A stretch of 62,629 nucleotides of DNA from Gammaproteobacteria bacterium 39-13 (GCA_001898235.1 MKTN01000040.1:1-62629), one strand, 5' to 3'; numbered from the stretch's first letter, positions 17,870 to 27,163 are shown. Program-made: numbers and translations. Notes: a model not told the origin generated them from the sequence alone.

Positions 17870-19858
17870 ATGGCAAACCTTGGCCCGCCACCACCGCCAC
17901 CGCCGCCGCCAGGTGAAGCAGCGCTTTCAGAGAGTGCACAACAAATTATAAATGAGCTTAAAATAAGAATAAGCATATTGACCCCCCTTATCGCTGAAGG
18001 GAACATAGAAGCCAAAGAGCAATATAATGAATTAAGACGCCCTATTTATGATGCTTATGTTAATTTTAATTCAAAAATGTTTAGACCCATCAGCGATCAA
18101 GTGGAAAGCATCAAGGCTCGAATTGAAGCAGAAGAGAAAAACCTTGTTGCTCAAGAAGCGCTTTACAAGCAAGAAATGCTTAATGTCCGAAAAAGCTTGG
18201 AGACACTGGAATTCCAACGTCAACGATATTCAACCAATCCTATTTTGTTAAAAAGCATTGAGAGCCTCATTGATGAGGCTGAAAAAAAGCAAGAAAAAAT
18301 AAAATTCGATATCAATCTTTTTACAAAAGAAACGCAGGATACTATACAATTCCTGAGTGCGGATCTCCAACAAACAATGGCTCACAAAAAAGAGCTCTTA
18401 AAGCAAAAAAATGAATTTGAAGCTATTTTAAAGGCCATCCCTGAGCTAAAAAAAGAAGAAAAGAAAAAAATAGATGAACAAGTGGAGACTTTCAATATTT
18501 CCTTTGATGAACTCGAAGAGCGGCTGCAAGGAATTTGGTTGCATAATTTAAAAAAATTTTTAGACATCGCTGATGATGCCAAGGCATTGCAGCGATTCAT
18601 GATATTAACTAATCCAGAAATTCGTAAATCACCTAACGTTTTGTTGTCAATGAAGGATGTGCTAGGTATTGCATCAGGTTACATTATTAGGCCACAAGGT
18701 GTTCCCTACAATGATCTTAATCCGTTAAGAGGCACTGTCATAGAGCCGGAAAATCTTCCACTTTTAGAAATATTATTGCAGGAATGTTATGAACTTAATC
18801 CCATTTTCAAGATTGAAGTAGAGAAAAAAGCTGCTGAAACAAACGATCCAAGACAAAGTCTACAAATATTTACCGAAGAATTTTCAATTGATCTTAAAAA
18901 AATGGTACAGCCGCCATCAATCCAACCTTCATCAAGAGGACACTCAAAAAAGGAAATGGAGGGGCATGATTTTATTGCTTCACCTTCCTCACTAAAACCT
19001 ACAAAAACTCCAACCACCTCTTCATCTGAAGATCCTCGCCGTTCACCAAAACAGAAACCTCCTTCTAAAAAAACCGTTGAGATAATTGAGCGGGAACGTA
19101 GAGAATCTGAAGACAAAGCCCGTGCAAATATGAAAAGAGAAGGCTATCACTTTAAAAGAAACAAAGCGGCAACTTCTACTCAAATTTCAGATAACGAACA
19201 GCATTCATTAATGTCAACAACCACAATGCACAAAACAGACATGCCAGAGGCAACGAGTGCTCAAATGCTTGAAATGGTTCTAGCAAGAAAACATTTGCAA
19301 ATGCTCTATTCATTAGCAGAAAGTTTCGATGAGCAGATCCCTTTGGATCTTACACCTCAGGATTACAATAATCTTTTTGAGGATAGAATACAATTTATCA
19401 AAGGTAACATTGAGGCTGAAAGAGAAATGCTAAAAGAAGAAAGAAAACATATTCACGAAAGCAAAGAAGCATTAAAAAAACTGCATATTTTGGTGGAAGA
19501 AATCAAACCGGAACATCAGTCTCTAGATATTCCCGCCACCCCCAGTGAGCAAATCGAGAAAGCAACGACAGTGATGGGAGAATTGAGACAAGAGGTGGTT
19601 GAGCTCAAAAAAGAATTAGATGAATCTGTCACACCAGAACAAATTTTACAAAGGGAAAAATTGGCAGGTTTTGGTCATGCTTATTCACATTACAAAGCAA
19701 CTCATCATGGAACACCACCTTCAATAGCAGAAATGAACCGATGGGGGGATGCATCAGGCTTACGCAAAAACCCTGGATGGAAATCTGCCCTGCAACACGC
19801 CTCGACATTAGGCGAACAATTTGAACAAAAGAAAGCGACAATCAAAAAAAGGAAATAA
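17870..19858 (+). CDS. Large coiled-coil protein with N-terminal polyproline tract, candidate effector
   Basis: 662 residues behind a strong Shine-Dalgarno (AAGGAGATATCA-ATG). Residues 6-14 are nine consecutive prolines bracketed by glycine, like profilin- or EVH1-binding tracts of actin regulators. Two long charged coiled coils follow (about residues 70-240 and 510-610). They are separated by a Pro/Ser/Thr/Lys-rich disordered linker (about 355-450, PSSLKPTKTPTTSSSEDPRR). The C-terminus is basic (KKATIKKRK). There is no signal peptide. It lies opposite in strand between hemX and the hemD side of the haem cluster, which is normally one operon, so it looks like a later insertion. Cytoskeletal targeting is inference. 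Confidence 0.85.
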   Translation: MANLGPPPPPPPPPGEAALSESAQQIINELKIRISILTPLIAEGNIEAKEQYNELRRPIYDAYVNFNSKMFRPISDQVESIKARIEAEEKNLVAQEALYKQEMLNVRKSLETLEFQRQRYSTNPILLKSIESLIDEAEKKQEKIKFDINLFTKETQDTIQFLSADLQQTMAHKKELLKQKNEFEAILKAIPELKKEEKKKIDEQVETFNISFDELEERLQGIWLHNLKKFLDIADDAKALQRFMILTNPEIRKSPNVLLSMKDVLGIASGYIIRPQGVPYNDLNPLRGTVIEPENLPLLEILLQECYELNPIFKIEVEKKAAETNDPRQSLQIFTEEFSIDLKKMVQPPSIQPSSRGHSKKEMEGHDFIASPSSLKPTKTPTTSSSEDPRRSPKQKPPSKKTVEIIERERRESEDKARANMKREGYHFKRNKAATSTQISDNEQHSLMSTTTMHKTDMPEATSAQMLEMVLARKHLQMLYSLAESFDEQIPLDLTPQDYNNLFEDRIQFIKGNIEAEREMLKEERKHIHESKEALKKLHILVEEIKPEHQSLDIPATPSEQIEKATTVMGELRQEVVELKKELDESVTPEQILQREKLAGFGHAYSHYKATHHGTPPSIAEMNRWGDASGLRKNPGWKSALQHASTLGEQFEQKKATIKKRK

Positions 19859-19904
19859 TTTGGATTATCGCTTATTAGTTAGCATCTAGCAGTTCACTTG
19901 TTCT

Positions 19905-20657
19905 TTAGGCGAACTGGAAAAAGAAGCCTACGCTAGCACCATAACTATTTTTTGGTTTGACAGAATAATTATCTTGCAGGTTTTGCGGGCTCGCGACCCC
20001 CAAAGGCAACGGCACAGCCGTTGTCGCATTTAGTTTTGAACTGTTTTCCCAGGTTGCCTGCAAGCGTGCCCCAAAATGCTGCGTAATCATTTGCCTGATA
20101 CCAATACCCATTCGGAATAACGCATGTGAGCCACTATTCCAGCGCGCAATAGGTGTTGCAACGGTAGGATCTGAGATGGCAACGGTATCAAAATACATTG
20201 TCATCCATGCCACCCCTAATAATGCTGTTAATTCAGTTTGAGGACAGATAGCCCAAAAACCCTCTACATTCAAATGCCAAGCATGGGCTGAAACATTAGA
20301 AAGATAAAGCGCAGGATCTGGATTAAGAGGATTGAAAAAACCTAATACGGGTACGGTTACATCCTCAAGGGTAGGATAAAATGCTTGATCTTGTTGGCGA
20401 AACCGATGTTCATATCCGCCTTCAACACCGACACTGAAATTAAGGTATTCATATAATTTTGTACCAACATAAAAATTGCCATTGGGCGCATGTTGATGAA
20501 AATGGTTTTCGCCAAAACTTGTATCAAAAGATTGTTTTATGATGCCCAGGTCAATACCAGCGCTTGGCTGTATGCGCCACCCTGCTGAAGCGGTGGTTGC
20601 CAGTAATGCACTAAATAAAAATGAAGCGACTTTAACTTTAGAAGAAAAACTATCCAT
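19905..20657 (-). CDS. Outer-membrane beta-barrel protein
   Basis: About 250 residues from ATG 20657, chosen because GAGGA lies just upstream and a clean signal peptide results (VASFLFSALLATTASA then GW). The mature protein alternates polar and hydrophobic residues with many aromatic strands, ending SVGFFFQFA, typical of a small 8-stranded porin-like barrel (OmpA/OmpW type). A longer frame would overlap hemD and lose the signal peptide at the N-terminus. It follows hemD by 23 bp and may be read through from hemC-hemD. The specific function is unknown. Confidence 0.8.
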   Translation of the reverse strand: MDSFSSKVKVASFLFSALLATTASAGWRIQPSAGIDLGIIKQSFDTSFGENHFHQHAPNGNFYVGTKLYEYLNFSVGVEGGYEHRFRQQDQAFYPTLEDVTVPVLGFFNPLNPDPALYLSNVSAHAWHLNVEGFWAICPQTELTALLGVAWMTMYFDTVAISDPTVATPIARWNSGSHALFRMGIGIRQMITQHFGARLQATWENSSKLNATTAVPLPLGVASPQNLQDNYSVKPKNSYGASVGFFFQFA

Positions 20658-20680
20658 AGATTCCTCGGGCTGATTGTAAT

Positions 20681-21472
20681 TCATGTCATGGTACAAAGTT
20701 GCGCCATCTCTTGCAATGCTATGATGATGTCATCCACATGCGGGCCTTTTGCGATAAATATATATTGGAACCCATACTCTCTTGCTTGTAAAGCAATTCG
20801 TTCACTGACAACAACTAATGGGCAACTTAGTAGCCACGATGAATATTCTAAAGGGATCAAGTGACACAACGTTTTTAAAACACGACCACTCGTGGCAATA
20901 AAGCCAAAATGTTTATTGATTTGCCAAGTGCTTAGTGTTTTTGCAACATCAATTTTTTCTTCTTTTTGTTGGTAGGTTTTTAACCACGTCACCTTTGCCC
21001 CTCTTTCTTGCAGGGTATCAGCCAAAACGGTTCGACCTCCTTCACCTGCTAAAAGAAGAATATTTTGTTTAGACATGGCTTCTTGGCCAAGAAAAGACTG
21101 TTGCAACAAACTTTCACTCGTGCTGCCTTTGGGCGCAGTAAAGAATACGCGAAGCCCCTTTTCTTCCAATGCCTGCGTGGTCGCCTTTCCCATCGTAATA
21201 ATAGGAATACCTCTTTCTTGCAAAACATCAAGAACTTCTCGAGGTGCACAAAAAACAGCATTTGCGCTTGTTACTATCAAGTGTGAGCATTTTTTGGCTG
21301 CAAATATTGCATTTGCAAATTGCCTCTCATCAAGTTTTAACGGCTGGATCTCCATCAAGGGCAATAAAAGCGGCTCACCACCTTGCACTATCACAGCTTC
21401 AATCAAAGGTTGTGCTTGATGCGAAGGACGCATAATCACAATATGCCAATCACGCAGACTCTCTCTAACCAT
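20681..21472 (-). CDS. hemD: Uroporphyrinogen-III synthase
   Basis: Closes and isomerises hydroxymethylbilane to uroporphyrinogen III. 263 residues with the two-domain HemD pattern: VIMRPSHQAQPLIEAVIVQGGEPLLLPLMEI at the start, LIVTSANAV, LLAGEGGRTVLADTLQERGA and FIATSGRVLKTL. HemD is poorly conserved, but the overlap of its start with the hemC stop (8 bp) confirms the call. It is the second gene of the algZ-algR-hemC-hemD cluster. Confidence 0.92.
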   Translation of the reverse strand: MVRESLRDWHIVIMRPSHQAQPLIEAVIVQGGEPLLLPLMEIQPLKLDERQFANAIFAAKKCSHLIVTSANAVFCAPREVLDVLQERGIPIITMGKATTQALEEKGLRVFFTAPKGSTSESLLQQSFLGQEAMSKQNILLLAGEGGRTVLADTLQERGAKVTWLKTYQQKEEKIDVAKTLSTWQINKHFGFIATSGRVLKTLCHLIPLEYSSWLLSCPLVVVSERIALQAREYGFQYIFIAKGPHVDDIIIALQEMAQLCTMT

Positions 21473-22412
21473 GATTTAACGATTCTGCAATAATTTCTTT
21501 GGCACCATCTGCAATCAATTGATTAGCAACATCGTGCCCCAAATGTACAGCATCACTTATATCTGCTTGTCCCTGTGCAGTTAGAATAAGGGATTGAATG
21601 GGATGTCCTACTTTCCCACGCAAAAAGAGCTTATCTTCTTTAATCTCAGCAAATCCTGCTACTGGGATTTGACAATTGCCTCCTAAAGCTGCGTTCATCG
21701 TCCGTTCGGCCTCAACACATCTTTGTGTCATGGTATGGTTGAGAGCGCTCAATTTTTCTCTGGTAAAATCATCATTTAGACGACACTCTATCCCTAGCGC
21801 TCCCTGACCGACAGCAGGCAACATCACTTCAGGTGCAAAAACGGAAACGACTTCTGACATTAAATTGAGTCTTTTTAACCCTGCAGCAGCTAAAACGATA
21901 GCATCAAATTCACCTGCTTTACATTTACGTAAACGAGTATCTACATTTCCCCTCAACGAGGCATATTCTAAATCAGGTCGAAGTGCTCGTAGTTGAACCA
22001 TTCGGCGTAAACTTGAAGTTCCAACCTTAGCACCACTGGGCAAGGTTTCTATAGTAAAGCCTTGAGGACAAACCCATGCATCAAAAGGATTTTCTCTTTC
22101 ACAAATCGCAGTGAGTCCTAATCCTGGTGGAAAAGCGGCAGGAACATCTTTAAGTGAATGTACGGCAATATCTGCTTCTTCAGCTAATAATGCTTCTTCT
22201 AGCTCTTTTACAAATAAACTTTTGCCACCAATTTTATACAAAGGCATATTGGTAGCTTGGGAGAGATCCCCGCTGGTTTTGATACCTATTATTTTTACGT
22301 CTAACTCATTATGATGGTGGATTAATTGCTGACGCACATATTCTGCTTGCCACATTGCTAAAGCACTGGTGCGAGTGACAATCCGGATTAGATGTTGAGA
22401 CGTAGATGGCAT
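21465..22412 (-). CDS. hemC: Porphobilinogen deaminase (hydroxymethylbilane synthase)
   Basis: Polymerises four porphobilinogens into hydroxymethylbilane. 315 residues. Motifs: RIVTRTSALAMWQAEYV, VHSLKDVPA, GTSSLRRMVQLRALRPDL, LRGNVDTRLRKC, VGQGALGIECR and the dipyrromethane-bearing cysteine in ALGGNCQIPVAGFA. Lies 60 bp after the algR-like gene, as in Pseudomonas, and overlaps hemD. Confidence 0.97.
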   Translation of the reverse strand: MPSTSQHLIRIVTRTSALAMWQAEYVRQQLIHHHNELDVKIIGIKTSGDLSQATNMPLYKIGGKSLFVKELEEALLAEEADIAVHSLKDVPAAFPPGLGLTAICERENPFDAWVCPQGFTIETLPSGAKVGTSSLRRMVQLRALRPDLEYASLRGNVDTRLRKCKAGEFDAIVLAAAGLKRLNLMSEVVSVFAPEVMLPAVGQGALGIECRLNDDFTREKLSALNHTMTQRCVEAERTMNAALGGNCQIPVAGFAEIKEDKLFLRGKVGHPIQSLILTAQGQADISDAVHLGHDVANQLIADGAKEIIAESLNHG

Positions 22413-22472
22413 GTTGAGTCACCCCAAAAATATGCCATCTTACGCTGAGAAACAAGAGAAGAAAAGGCAAGA

Positions 22473-23207
22473 TCAGCCACTCATAATTTGGCGCACTTTT
22501 GCCACATGCCGACGGCTTACATCTAGGGTTTCTGGCACACCGCGCAAACGGATGCAGGGCTGTCCGCTGGCATTCTTTTCTAAGGCTTGAAGGTGTTCTC
22601 TGGAGACTAAACAATTACGGTGAATACGCAAGAAACGCTCACCAAATTCCGTTTCCAGTTCTTTCAGGGTATCTTCTATTAGCACCTCACCCTCTTTATG
22701 GCGTACGGTGACATATTTATGCTCTGCCCGAAAATAATAGATATCACCTACTGGTACCAATACTATTCCACGACGGGTACGTGAGCTAATGTGAGTACGT
22801 GCTTTAGGCGCACCATCTTCTGTACGATTGATGGACTTCCATTGTGTTTTATTAGGCCTTAAAGCCTTGTGCAAAGCTTCGCTGAGACGCTCTGCGCGAA
22901 CAGGCTTTAATAAATAATCTACTGCATTTACTTTAAACGCTTCCAAGGCATAGTCATCGTAGGCGGTGACGAAAATCACTGCAGGCGGCTCATCCATATC
23001 AACAAGATGTCTAGCAACCTCTAGACCATCTATGCCTGGCATTCGAATATCAAGCAGCACTACCTCAGGATTGAGAGTATCTATTTTTTGTAAGGCTTCT
23101 TGGCCATTGCCAGCCTCACCTACGACTTCGTGCTCATTTTGCTCCTGCAAGATCCGCTTAATTCGATCTCGCGCCAAGCTTTCATCGTCTACTATTAATA
23201 TCCGCAT
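22473..23207 (-). CDS. algR: AlgR-like LytTR response regulator
   Basis: 244 residues: a receiver domain (about 1-120) with acidic pocket DDE, phosphoacceptor D53 in LLDIRMPGIDG and the conserved Thr and Lys (FVTAYDD, LLKPV). A LytTR DNA-binding domain follows (about 140-240, IYYFRAEHKYVTVRHKEGEVLI, RFLRIHRNCLVS). In Pseudomonas AlgR governs alginate and type IV pili together with AlgZ/FimS; the gene order algZ-algR-hemC-hemD is the same here. Its targets in this organism cannot be deduced. Confidence 0.92.
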   Translation of the reverse strand: MRILIVDDESLARDRIKRILQEQNEHEVVGEAGNGQEALQKIDTLNPEVVLLDIRMPGIDGLEVARHLVDMDEPPAVIFVTAYDDYALEAFKVNAVDYLLKPVRAERLSEALHKALRPNKTQWKSINRTEDGAPKARTHISSRTRRGIVLVPVGDIYYFRAEHKYVTVRHKEGEVLIEDTLKELETEFGERFLRIHRNCLVSREHLQALEKNASGQPCIRLRGVPETLDVSRRHVAKVRQIMSG

Positions 23208-23279
23208 AGGATGTTTCCTTTACAGTGCATCGTCTTTGCATCAGGATTTATAGTCACAGCAGATGATTATCTGCAAAGA

Positions 23280-24356
23280 CTATATGCCACTTTTTAAATA
23301 AGGGAATAGGAGTATAACCTCATATTCCTGTGGCATCATATTTACCTTTAACTTTGCATGACTTCCAAATAATAAGTTTAGTCGATGTCCAATGTTTGCC
23401 ATGGCAATTTTATTACCCGAAGAAGCCCGGCGCTGACTGGGAGGAGGAACAGGGTTGGACATTCGTATACATACCATGTTTCCTTGCATTTCCCCAACAA
23501 CCTTAATAGTCCCCCCATTTTCCAACGCTTGGATCCCGTGATATATAGCATTTTCAATCAAAGGCTGCAGCGTAAGCATAGGAATTGCTGCGTCTTCAGG
23601 TACGGCAGAGAGATCTGCATCAATAGTCAATCTATCGCCTAACCGTAACCCTTCAATACGCAAATAATTTCGGCATAATATCCACTCTTCGGATAAAGGT
23701 ACCATCGATCCAGTATCACGCAAGGTTGCTCTAAAAATTTCAGATAAATCTTCTACTGCCTGCTCTGCTTTTTGTGGCTCTGTTTGAATTAAACTGGCAA
23801 TAATGTTCATGCTATTGAATAAAAAGTGAGGCCTGATACGCGACTGTAACGCTTCAACACGCGCCTGGCTTTCTAGCTCAATCCGCTGTTTCCATTGTTG
23901 CTGAATGTAAAAATAGCGTAAGGCCACCAATGCCATAATCGCGCTAATGCTCACACATCGAATAACAAATTGTCCTATTGTTTCAGGATTACTACCCCAT
24001 TGATAGTTAATTTTAATAAGTAAATATTGCGCTGCTGCGGCAATGAGTGCCGTCGTCAGCACAACCATCAGATAAGCCGTTACGGCAGCAAAGGTGAGAG
24101 AAAGTTTGGCTAACCAATGACGAGAAATGCACAATACCCCAGCACTTGCTAAAGCAATCCATTGTACAAAAACAGACAAAAGCCCTAGCTCATCCCATGA
24201 TTCACTGAGAATATCGCCAGTTGCTAAAATAAGCATAAACGCAACCAATTGTGCGCCAACAGAAAGTACAAAAACGGATTTTACTGCGCAAAAATTCGGC
24301 AAGAAGAAGTTATCTTCTTTAACGATAGCGCTCTTGCTGGGTACATTGGTGTCCAT
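23280..24356 (-). CDS. algZ: AlgZ/FimS-like sensor histidine kinase (LytS-type)
   Basis: 358 residues with about five transmembrane helices in the first 150 residues. The His_kinase domain of the LytS class follows, with the phospho-acceptor region SRIRPHFLFNSMNIIASLI, then LTLQPLIENAIYHGI (N box) and a short ATPase tail (IAMANIGHRLNLLFG). It is upstream of the LytTR regulator (72-bp gap) and is probably its partner kinase. The signal is unknown. Confidence 0.9.
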   Translation of the reverse strand: MDTNVPSKSAIVKEDNFFLPNFCAVKSVFVLSVGAQLVAFMLILATGDILSESWDELGLLSVFVQWIALASAGVLCISRHWLAKLSLTFAAVTAYLMVVLTTALIAAAAQYLLIKINYQWGSNPETIGQFVIRCVSISAIMALVALRYFYIQQQWKQRIELESQARVEALQSRIRPHFLFNSMNIIASLIQTEPQKAEQAVEDLSEIFRATLRDTGSMVPLSEEWILCRNYLRIEGLRLGDRLTIDADLSAVPEDAAIPMLTLQPLIENAIYHGIQALENGGTIKVVGEMQGNMVCIRMSNPVPPPSQRRASSGNKIAMANIGHRLNLLFGSHAKLKVNMMPQEYEVILLFPYLKSGI

Positions 24357-24474
24357 ATTCTTCTATTTTGGATGTTTTATATCATTCTAGCCATTATCTT
24401 AGCTTCATTTTACACAAGCTTGATGTGTTAACCGCATCTACTTCCAGTAAATGCTTCATAACCGCCAGCGAAGA

Positions 24475-25143
24475 CTATATCAAGGGTAATTGGCGATTAA
24501 TCCATTGTCCTATATCTGCTAGTTCTTGCATGCAAACCGTATGCTCCATGGAATAAGTATGCCAGCTGGGACTATATCCTGCATTTTGCAACCAAGTAAA
24601 GGATTGCTGTCCCAATCTATAAGGCACAATAGAATCATTCAAACCATGTGCCATAAAGATAGAAATAGATTCATTTGCAGCATGCTTTTCTTTTGCTACG
24701 GCATCATGCAACGGCAAATAGGCTGACAGCACGCCAACACCAGCCAGCGGTTGCTCAAACCTTAATGCGGTATGTATAGCAAGTGCTCCCCCTTGGGAAA
24801 AACCCATCAAGAGAATACGTTGAGAAGGAATTCCTCGGCTTATCGCTAACTGAATTATCTCACGAAGTTCTTGTTCAGATTGTTTGATCCCTTTTTCATC
24901 TTGCGGCGCCTTATCATCAATTGCCACAATATCGTACCACCCAGGCATCATATAGCCTGCATTAATGGTAATGGGGCGATGTGGTGCATGCGGAAAAATA
25001 AATTCAATGGCGTGCTGTTCTGACAATCCGAGATGAGGCACGACATCAACGAAATCACTACCATCTGCACCTAACCCATGTAACCAAATAATGCACGCAT
25101 CTGCTTTTCGTTTAGGTTCAATCGTAATTGCTTCTAGTGCCAT
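24475..25143 (-). CDS. Alpha/beta-hydrolase, carboxylesterase/acyl-protein thioesterase family
   Basis: 222 residues from ATG 25143, supported by AGGAG eight bases upstream; the longer open frame overlaps cyaY and is not needed. The start motif IIWLHGLGADGSDFVDVV, nucleophile elbow GFSQGGALA and the late Asp/His (HGLNDSIVPY, MEHTVC) define the phospholipase/carboxylesterase family typified by Pseudomonas EstB and acyl-protein thioesterases. Probably cytosolic. Follows cyaY closely on the same strand. Confidence 0.9.
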   Translation of the reverse strand: MALEAITIEPKRKADACIIWLHGLGADGSDFVDVVPHLGLSEQHAIEFIFPHAPHRPITINAGYMMPGWYDIVAIDDKAPQDEKGIKQSEQELREIIQLAISRGIPSQRILLMGFSQGGALAIHTALRFEQPLAGVGVLSAYLPLHDAVAKEKHAANESISIFMAHGLNDSIVPYRLGQQSFTWLQNAGYSPSWHTYSMEHTVCMQELADIGQWINRQLPLI

Positions 25144-25154
25144 ATTGGCAGCTC

Positions 25155-25478
25155 CTATTTCCCAAAATGGGTGAGATCTAACCTGATGTTTGCTTGCGCT
25201 TCTACAATAGCGACAAGAGTCTCCAATAATAATTGGTCTTGACGGGTGCGCCACGCTCCATTCTGATATTGAAAATGATAAGCTCCTTGGGGGGAGGCAA
25301 GCCAAATTTCACCAAGAGAAGTTTGTCGACTAAAAATCAATCGTTGAGTATTAGGTAAAATGATTGTTAAGAGTCCTTCTTGTGACTCAAAATCAATATC
25401 GTCACTCTCGGTTTCAAGCCACTGTTCAATAGCTAAAAATAATTCATCTGCCTTAGCATGAAATTCTTGCGCTTCCAT
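25155..25478 (-). CDS. cyaY: Frataxin-like protein CyaY
   Basis: 107 residues, the family's length. The N-terminal helix is acidic (KADELFLAIEQWLETESDDIDFES), followed by the beta-sheet signature GLLTIILPNTQRLIFSRQ, GEIWLASPQGAYHF and W-R. CyaY binds iron and modulates Fe-S cluster assembly on IscU. It is divergent from lptM-lysA-dapF, the standard gammaproteobacterial arrangement, and precedes the esterase gene. Confidence 0.94.
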   Translation of the reverse strand: MEAQEFHAKADELFLAIEQWLETESDDIDFESQEGLLTIILPNTQRLIFSRQTSLGEIWLASPQGAYHFQYQNGAWRTRQDQLLLETLVAIVEAQANIRLDLTHFGK

Positions 25479-25642
25479 TTCTTGAAACCTTTTTTAAAAT
25501 CGTGCGCGGCAGTATATCAAAAGACAACCGTTCTCGCTGAATCTCCAAAGTATGCAACGTAAGTCTTTACTGTAAAATAGAAAGCTCAAATGCGCGCGTG
25601 CCACACAAAAATGGGAAAGAAAACAAACTTTAGTGAGTAAAG

Positions 25643-25804
25643 ATGATGAAAAGATCACATAATAAATTTTACCTAAGATGTCGGTTCGTATATCTTTTAA
25701 GTTTCCTTGTCCTGATCAGTTGCGGTCAAACGGGCCCGTTAAAGTTGCCAACGCCTGAACCCGAGAAATCTCAAAGAAATGGATTACTTCACTTACCAAA
25801 ATAA
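25643..25804 (+). CDS. lptM: LptM (YifL)-like small lipoprotein
   Basis: A 53-residue frame with a basic N-terminus, hydrophobic signal (FVYLLSFLVLIS) and lipobox ending at cysteine 27, followed by the family hallmark CGQTGPLKLP. LptM is the small lipoprotein that assists LptD maturation and is classically found between cyaY and lysA/dapF, exactly as here. Either of two adjacent ATG codons (25643, 25646) could start it. Its 3' end overlaps the lysA start by 26 bp in another frame, which implies coupled translation. Confidence 0.9.
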   Translation: MMKRSHNKFYLRCRFVYLLSFLVLISCGQTGPLKLPTPEPEKSQRNGLLHLPK

Positions 25805-27023
25805 CCAATTGTGGGCAGAAAGTACCCCTCTTTTACAAATTGCTCAATCTGTTGGCACGCCGTGTTATGTTTATTCAGATGCCGCCTTAACCACACACTG
25901 GACTGCCTTTGACAAAGCATTTAGCCGACACCCTCATCAGATCCATTACGCAGTCAAAGCCAATAGTAATCTTTGTGTATTGAATACTTTGGCACAATTA
26001 GGCTCAGGGTTTGATATTGTTTCGGCAGGCGAACTTACTCGTGTGCTTTCCGCAGGAGGGTTGGCACAAAAAGTCGTCTTCTCAGGTGTCGGAAAACAAC
26101 CTGATGAGATTGCTCACGCATTGGAAAAAAATATTTTCTGTTTCAATGTGGAATCTGAAGCCGAATTGATGTGCATTCATCGCATCGCTGAACATTTGAA
26201 TGTTCAGGCACCTATATCATTTAGAGTCAATCCTGATATTGATGCTAAAAGTCATCCCTATATTTCAACTGGCTCAAAAGAAAACAAGTTTGGTATTGAT
26301 ATTGGCGAAGCTCCTCGTTTATATCAATTAGCAAACCAATTAAATCATCTTACTATTAAAGGAATTGCCTGCCATATTGGCTCGCAATTAACATCACTAT
26401 CTCCCATTATCAAAGCATTCAATCGTTTACTATTGATGACTCATCAATTAAACGATCAAGGCATTAAACTTCAACATTTAGATATTGGTGGAGGCCTAGG
26501 TGTGCGATATCGTGATGAAACACCACCCAGTCCTGCAGAGTATGCCAATGCTTTACTAAAGCATCCTGTCTCCTCGTTAACACTCTTATTGGAACCCGGG
26601 CGTGCAATTGCCGCTAATGCAGGAGTATTAATAACTAAAGTATTATATATTAAAAAATCTTCGCATAAGCATTTTTGCATTGTTGACTGTGCCATGAACG
26701 ACTTAATTCGTCCCACACTCTATTCTGCCTGGCAAGATATTGTACCGTTAGAATTAAACAATACAGGTTCATATGAAAATTATGATGTAGTAGGACCTGT
26801 TTGTGAAAGCGGAGACTTTTTAGGAAAAGAAAGACGCCTTAATATACAAGCTGGAGATTATCTTGCCATCAAAAGCGCGGGCGCTTATGGCTTCACCATG
26901 AGCTCTAATTATAATTCCCGGCCACGATGTGCTGAAGTCATGGTAAAACAAAATCAATACCAAGTTATTAGAGCACGTGAATCCATTGAGGATTTATTGG
27001 CGAAGGAACGCATATGGTCATAA
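25779..27023 (+). CDS. lysA: Diaminopimelate decarboxylase
   Basis: PLP enzyme making lysine from meso-diaminopimelate. 414 residues. PLP lysine in IHYAVKANSN (about residue 60); other motifs are GFDIVSAGEL, CHIGSQL, LDIGGGLG, LEPGRAIAANAG and the substrate cysteine in GPVCESGDFLG. It begins inside lptM and is followed by a possible small ORF and dapF, forming a lysine/DAP operon. Confidence 0.97.
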   Translation: MDYFTYQNNQLWAESTPLLQIAQSVGTPCYVYSDAALTTHWTAFDKAFSRHPHQIHYAVKANSNLCVLNTLAQLGSGFDIVSAGELTRVLSAGGLAQKVVFSGVGKQPDEIAHALEKNIFCFNVESEAELMCIHRIAEHLNVQAPISFRVNPDIDAKSHPYISTGSKENKFGIDIGEAPRLYQLANQLNHLTIKGIACHIGSQLTSLSPIIKAFNRLLLMTHQLNDQGIKLQHLDIGGGLGVRYRDETPPSPAEYANALLKHPVSSLTLLLEPGRAIAANAGVLITKVLYIKKSSHKHFCIVDCAMNDLIRPTLYSAWQDIVPLELNNTGSYENYDVVGPVCESGDFLGKERRLNIQAGDYLAIKSAGAYGFTMSSNYNSRPRCAEVMVKQNQYQVIRARESIEDLLAKERIWS

Positions 27024-27163
27024 TACCTGAGCTACTATACGATGGTGAATCAGTGCAAAGTACTTGCGGTGCAGCTTTCCTGAGAGAAAATGAGCAGCTT
27101 ATAAGCACCTGCAGCGCAGAATTAACGCAAAAGAACATTTTTGATATTAGGATTGGAATATGA
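27014..27163 (+). CDS. Possible 49-residue ORF coupled between lysA and dapF
   Basis: ATG at 27014 lies inside the end of lysA (10-bp overlap) and has AAGGA six to seven bases upstream; the frame ends in TGA at 27161-27163, overlapping the dapF ATG by the four bases ATGA. The product is soluble, with two cysteines in STCGAAF and STCSAE, and matches no family I know. The overlaps at both ends are typical of translational coupling, but the ORF may exist only by chance. Confidence 0.35.
   Translation: MVIIPELLYDGESVQSTCGAAFLRENEQLISTCSAELTQKNIFDIRIGI

Noticed and set aside
17718..17951. 77-codon frame upstream of the polyproline gene
   Set aside because: It runs into the strongly supported gene at 17870 in another frame and converts the proline codons to His/Arg repeats, a shadow effect.
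25144..25305. 54-residue N-terminal extension of the esterase
   Set aside because: It overlaps cyaY out of frame; the ATG at 25143 has AGGAG and fits the family.
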